This document shows positions 6,477-7,597 of a DNA stretch of 7,597 bases, in pieces. The position numbers and the translations under genes are program-made. Location of the stretch: positions 1 through 7,597 of the forward strand of contig JAGYLT010000104.1 of assembly GCA_018400545.1 (NCBI GenBank). Direction: 5' to 3'. The first letter of the stretch is position 1; each line of letters opens with the position of its first letter. The stretch is from Bacteroidales bacterium. Lineage in GTDB: Bacteria; Bacteroidota; Bacteroidia; Bacteroidales; 4484-276. Under the pieces are notes generated by a model, which did not search any database, was not told the DNA's origin, and saw only the letters and a program-made list of their open reading frames with translations.

Positions 6477-6521
6477 GCATCTCAATAAAAGCTATTTTTT
6501 TACTATAGAATTTAAATTTCG

Positions 6522-6529
6522 TAGCTTTG
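6522..6529 (+). promoter_or_regulatory. Candidate -7 promoter element for the GH2 gene
   Basis: TAGCTTTG matches TAnnTTTG and lies in the 83-bp gap after rluD. The AT-rich T-run at 6495-6501 lies where a -33 element would be but does not contain a TTTG. Transcription would start near 6535, about 25 nt before the ATG at 6560. It suggests the GH2 gene is a separate unit from the upstream operon. No CRP-like or SusR-type operator was recognised nearby. Confidence 0.45.
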
Positions 6530-6559
6530 AATCAGAATATTCACACGAATGATTTATCG

Positions 6560-7597
6560 ATGAAAAATCTTAAATGTCAATTGAAAAGGTTTCATTTTGA
6601 AACCATTCTCAAAGAAATTTTACTGCTTACAATTATGGTTGCTCTCGTTTTAAATGTTGCTGCACAAAGAAGGGTAGAGGAGCTGGATGTTTGGAAATTT
6701 CACCAGGGAGTTGCCGGGTCGGCTTCACATCCTGACTTTAATGATACGCAATGGGAAGCTGTAGTTGTGCCACACGACTGGGCCATTTACGGGCCGTTTG
6801 ATGAGGAGCACGATAAGCAGGTGATGATCATCGAGCAGAACAACGAAAAGATTGCTTCCGAAAAAACAGGCCGGACAGGTGCGCTGCCGCATATCGGGGT
6901 AGGGTGGTACCGCACAACTTTTGAGCTTGAAGAAAATGAAAGCACCAAAAAAGTCCTGATCACTTTTGATGGAGCCATGAGCAATGCAGAGGTTTTTGTG
7001 AATGGAACAAAGGTGGGTTACCGGCCTTATGGCTACAGCTATTTTTATTTTGATATCACAGAGAACATTTATTTTAACCGGGAAAATGTAGTGGCAGTCA
7101 GGCTGGAAAATAAGCCGCAATCATCGCGCTGGTATCCGGGAGCCGGGCTTTATCGCAAGGTCAGGTTGATTGTGAAAGAAAAGGAGAGTTTCAAACACTG
7201 GGGGCATTTTATTACCACGCCTTATATTGCCGGTGATCTTGCAAAAGTGAATATTCGTTCCCGTGTTCAGGGCGAAAACCTGACCATCAAAACCATCATC
7301 CGGGATGCCGTGGGTAATGTGGCTGCTGAAAATACGGCCGGCGACAGGTTTGGTGATGAGATAGAACAAAACATTGCTGTACCAAATCCGGAATTGTGGG
7401 ATATTGATACTCCATATCTATATACCGCTGAATTAAACCTTTACCAGGGAGAAACCCTGAAGGACACTGAGGTTGTTCGTTTTGGGATTCGCGAAATCAG
7501 TTATACACCCGAAAAAGGATTTGAACTGAATGGCGTATCCATGAAATTCAAGGGCGTGTGCCTACATCATGACCTGGGCCCGCTGGGAGCAGCTGTT
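6560..7597 (+). CDS. Secreted glycoside hydrolase family 2 beta-galactosidase, N-terminal part (runs off the window)
   Basis: The frame is open from the ATG at 6560 to the last base, giving 346 residues; the rest lies beyond the window. A signal peptide with a long basic n-region (1-18), a hydrophobic core at about 20-34 and an AAQ cleavage region at 34-36 indicates export to the periplasm or surface. A GH2 sugar-binding jelly-roll spans about 40-205, with VPHDWAIYGPFD at 70-81, GVGWYRTTFEL at 113-123, FDGAMSNAEVFVNG at 136-149 and the hallmark SRWYPGAGLYR at 189-199. An Ig-like domain follows at about 215-312 (PNPELWDIDTPYLY at 275-288). The TIM barrel begins with GFELNGVSMKFKGVCLHHD at 320-338. 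Both catalytic glutamates would lie downstream. Such enzymes usually release beta-linked galactose from polysaccharides. Exact substrate cannot be told, and beta-glucuronidase or mannosidase relatives are less likely. No clear SD; a polysaccharide-utilisation neighbourhood may continue downstream. Confidence 0.93.
   Translation, partial: MKNLKCQLKRFHFETILKEILLLTIMVALVLNVAAQRRVEELDVWKFHQGVAGSASHPDFNDTQWEAVVVPHDWAIYGPFDEEHDKQVMIIEQNNEKIASEKTGRTGALPHIGVGWYRTTFELEENESTKKVLITFDGAMSNAEVFVNGTKVGYRPYGYSYFYFDITENIYFNRENVVAVRLENKPQSSRWYPGAGLYRKVRLIVKEKESFKHWGHFITTPYIAGDLAKVNIRSRVQGENLTIKTIIRDAVGNVAAENTAGDRFGDEIEQNIAVPNPELWDIDTPYLYTAELNLYQGETLKDTEVVRFGIREISYTPEKGFELNGVSMKFKGVCLHHDLGPLGAAV

Noticed and set aside
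6487..6502. AAAA-GCTA-TTTT followed by a T-run after rluD, as a terminator
   Set aside because: The stem would be only four A-T pairs, too weak for an intrinsic terminator. The T-run is more simply part of an AT-rich promoter region.
6725..7369. Two adjacent - strand open frames (131 and 82 codons)
   Set aside because: They are antisense to the GH2 gene, whose + strand translation has clear family motifs throughout. No - strand promoter or motif supports them.

Overview
The window looks like chromosomal DNA from a Bacteroidota bacterium, probably an environmental or anaerobic Bacteroidales/Marinilabiliales-type lineage. The evidence is a secreted protein with a type IX secretion (T9SS) type A sorting domain, TAnnTTTG-type promoter elements, a LytS/LytTR two-component pair, mostly weak Shine-Dalgarno sequences, and a GH2 beta-galactosidase of the type common in this phylum. 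The organism is inferred from family resemblance and not proven.

Left part (1-1178): the 3' end of a LytS-type sensor histidine kinase overlaps a LytTR response regulator gene by 4 nt (ATGA). The regulator converges with ddl across a 165-bp gap. That gap holds a tract with no cytosine on the + strand and a 60-bp imperfect palindrome with 8-nt periodicity, which together look like a dispersed intergenic repeat.

Middle (1179-6476): ddl (D-alanine-D-alanine ligase, - strand) diverges from a three-gene + strand operon. The operon encodes a one-TM protein with three PASTA domains, a T9SS-exported 722-residue protein and an RluD-type 23S rRNA pseudouridine synthase. The first two genes overlap by 4 nt and the next two are 5 nt apart. 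The divergent region carries two identical TACATTTG elements, one per strand. The - strand copy decides the ddl start: the translated product should begin at 2162, not at the upstream GTG at 2210. The set joins peptidoglycan precursor synthesis, a probable peptidoglycan-binding envelope protein, an exported protein and ribosome maturation. This looks like a housekeeping neighbourhood.

Right part (6477-7597): after an 83-bp gap with its own TAnnTTTG element, a secreted GH2 beta-galactosidase begins and runs off the window end, with only its N-terminal 346 residues visible.

I see no CRISPR array, transposase, phage gene, tRNA or rRNA. No clear new multi-gene system is visible. The most unusual items are the intergenic repeat at 1003-1153, the kinase-less PASTA protein in an envelope operon, and a duplicated Cys-containing insertion in the T9SS protein.
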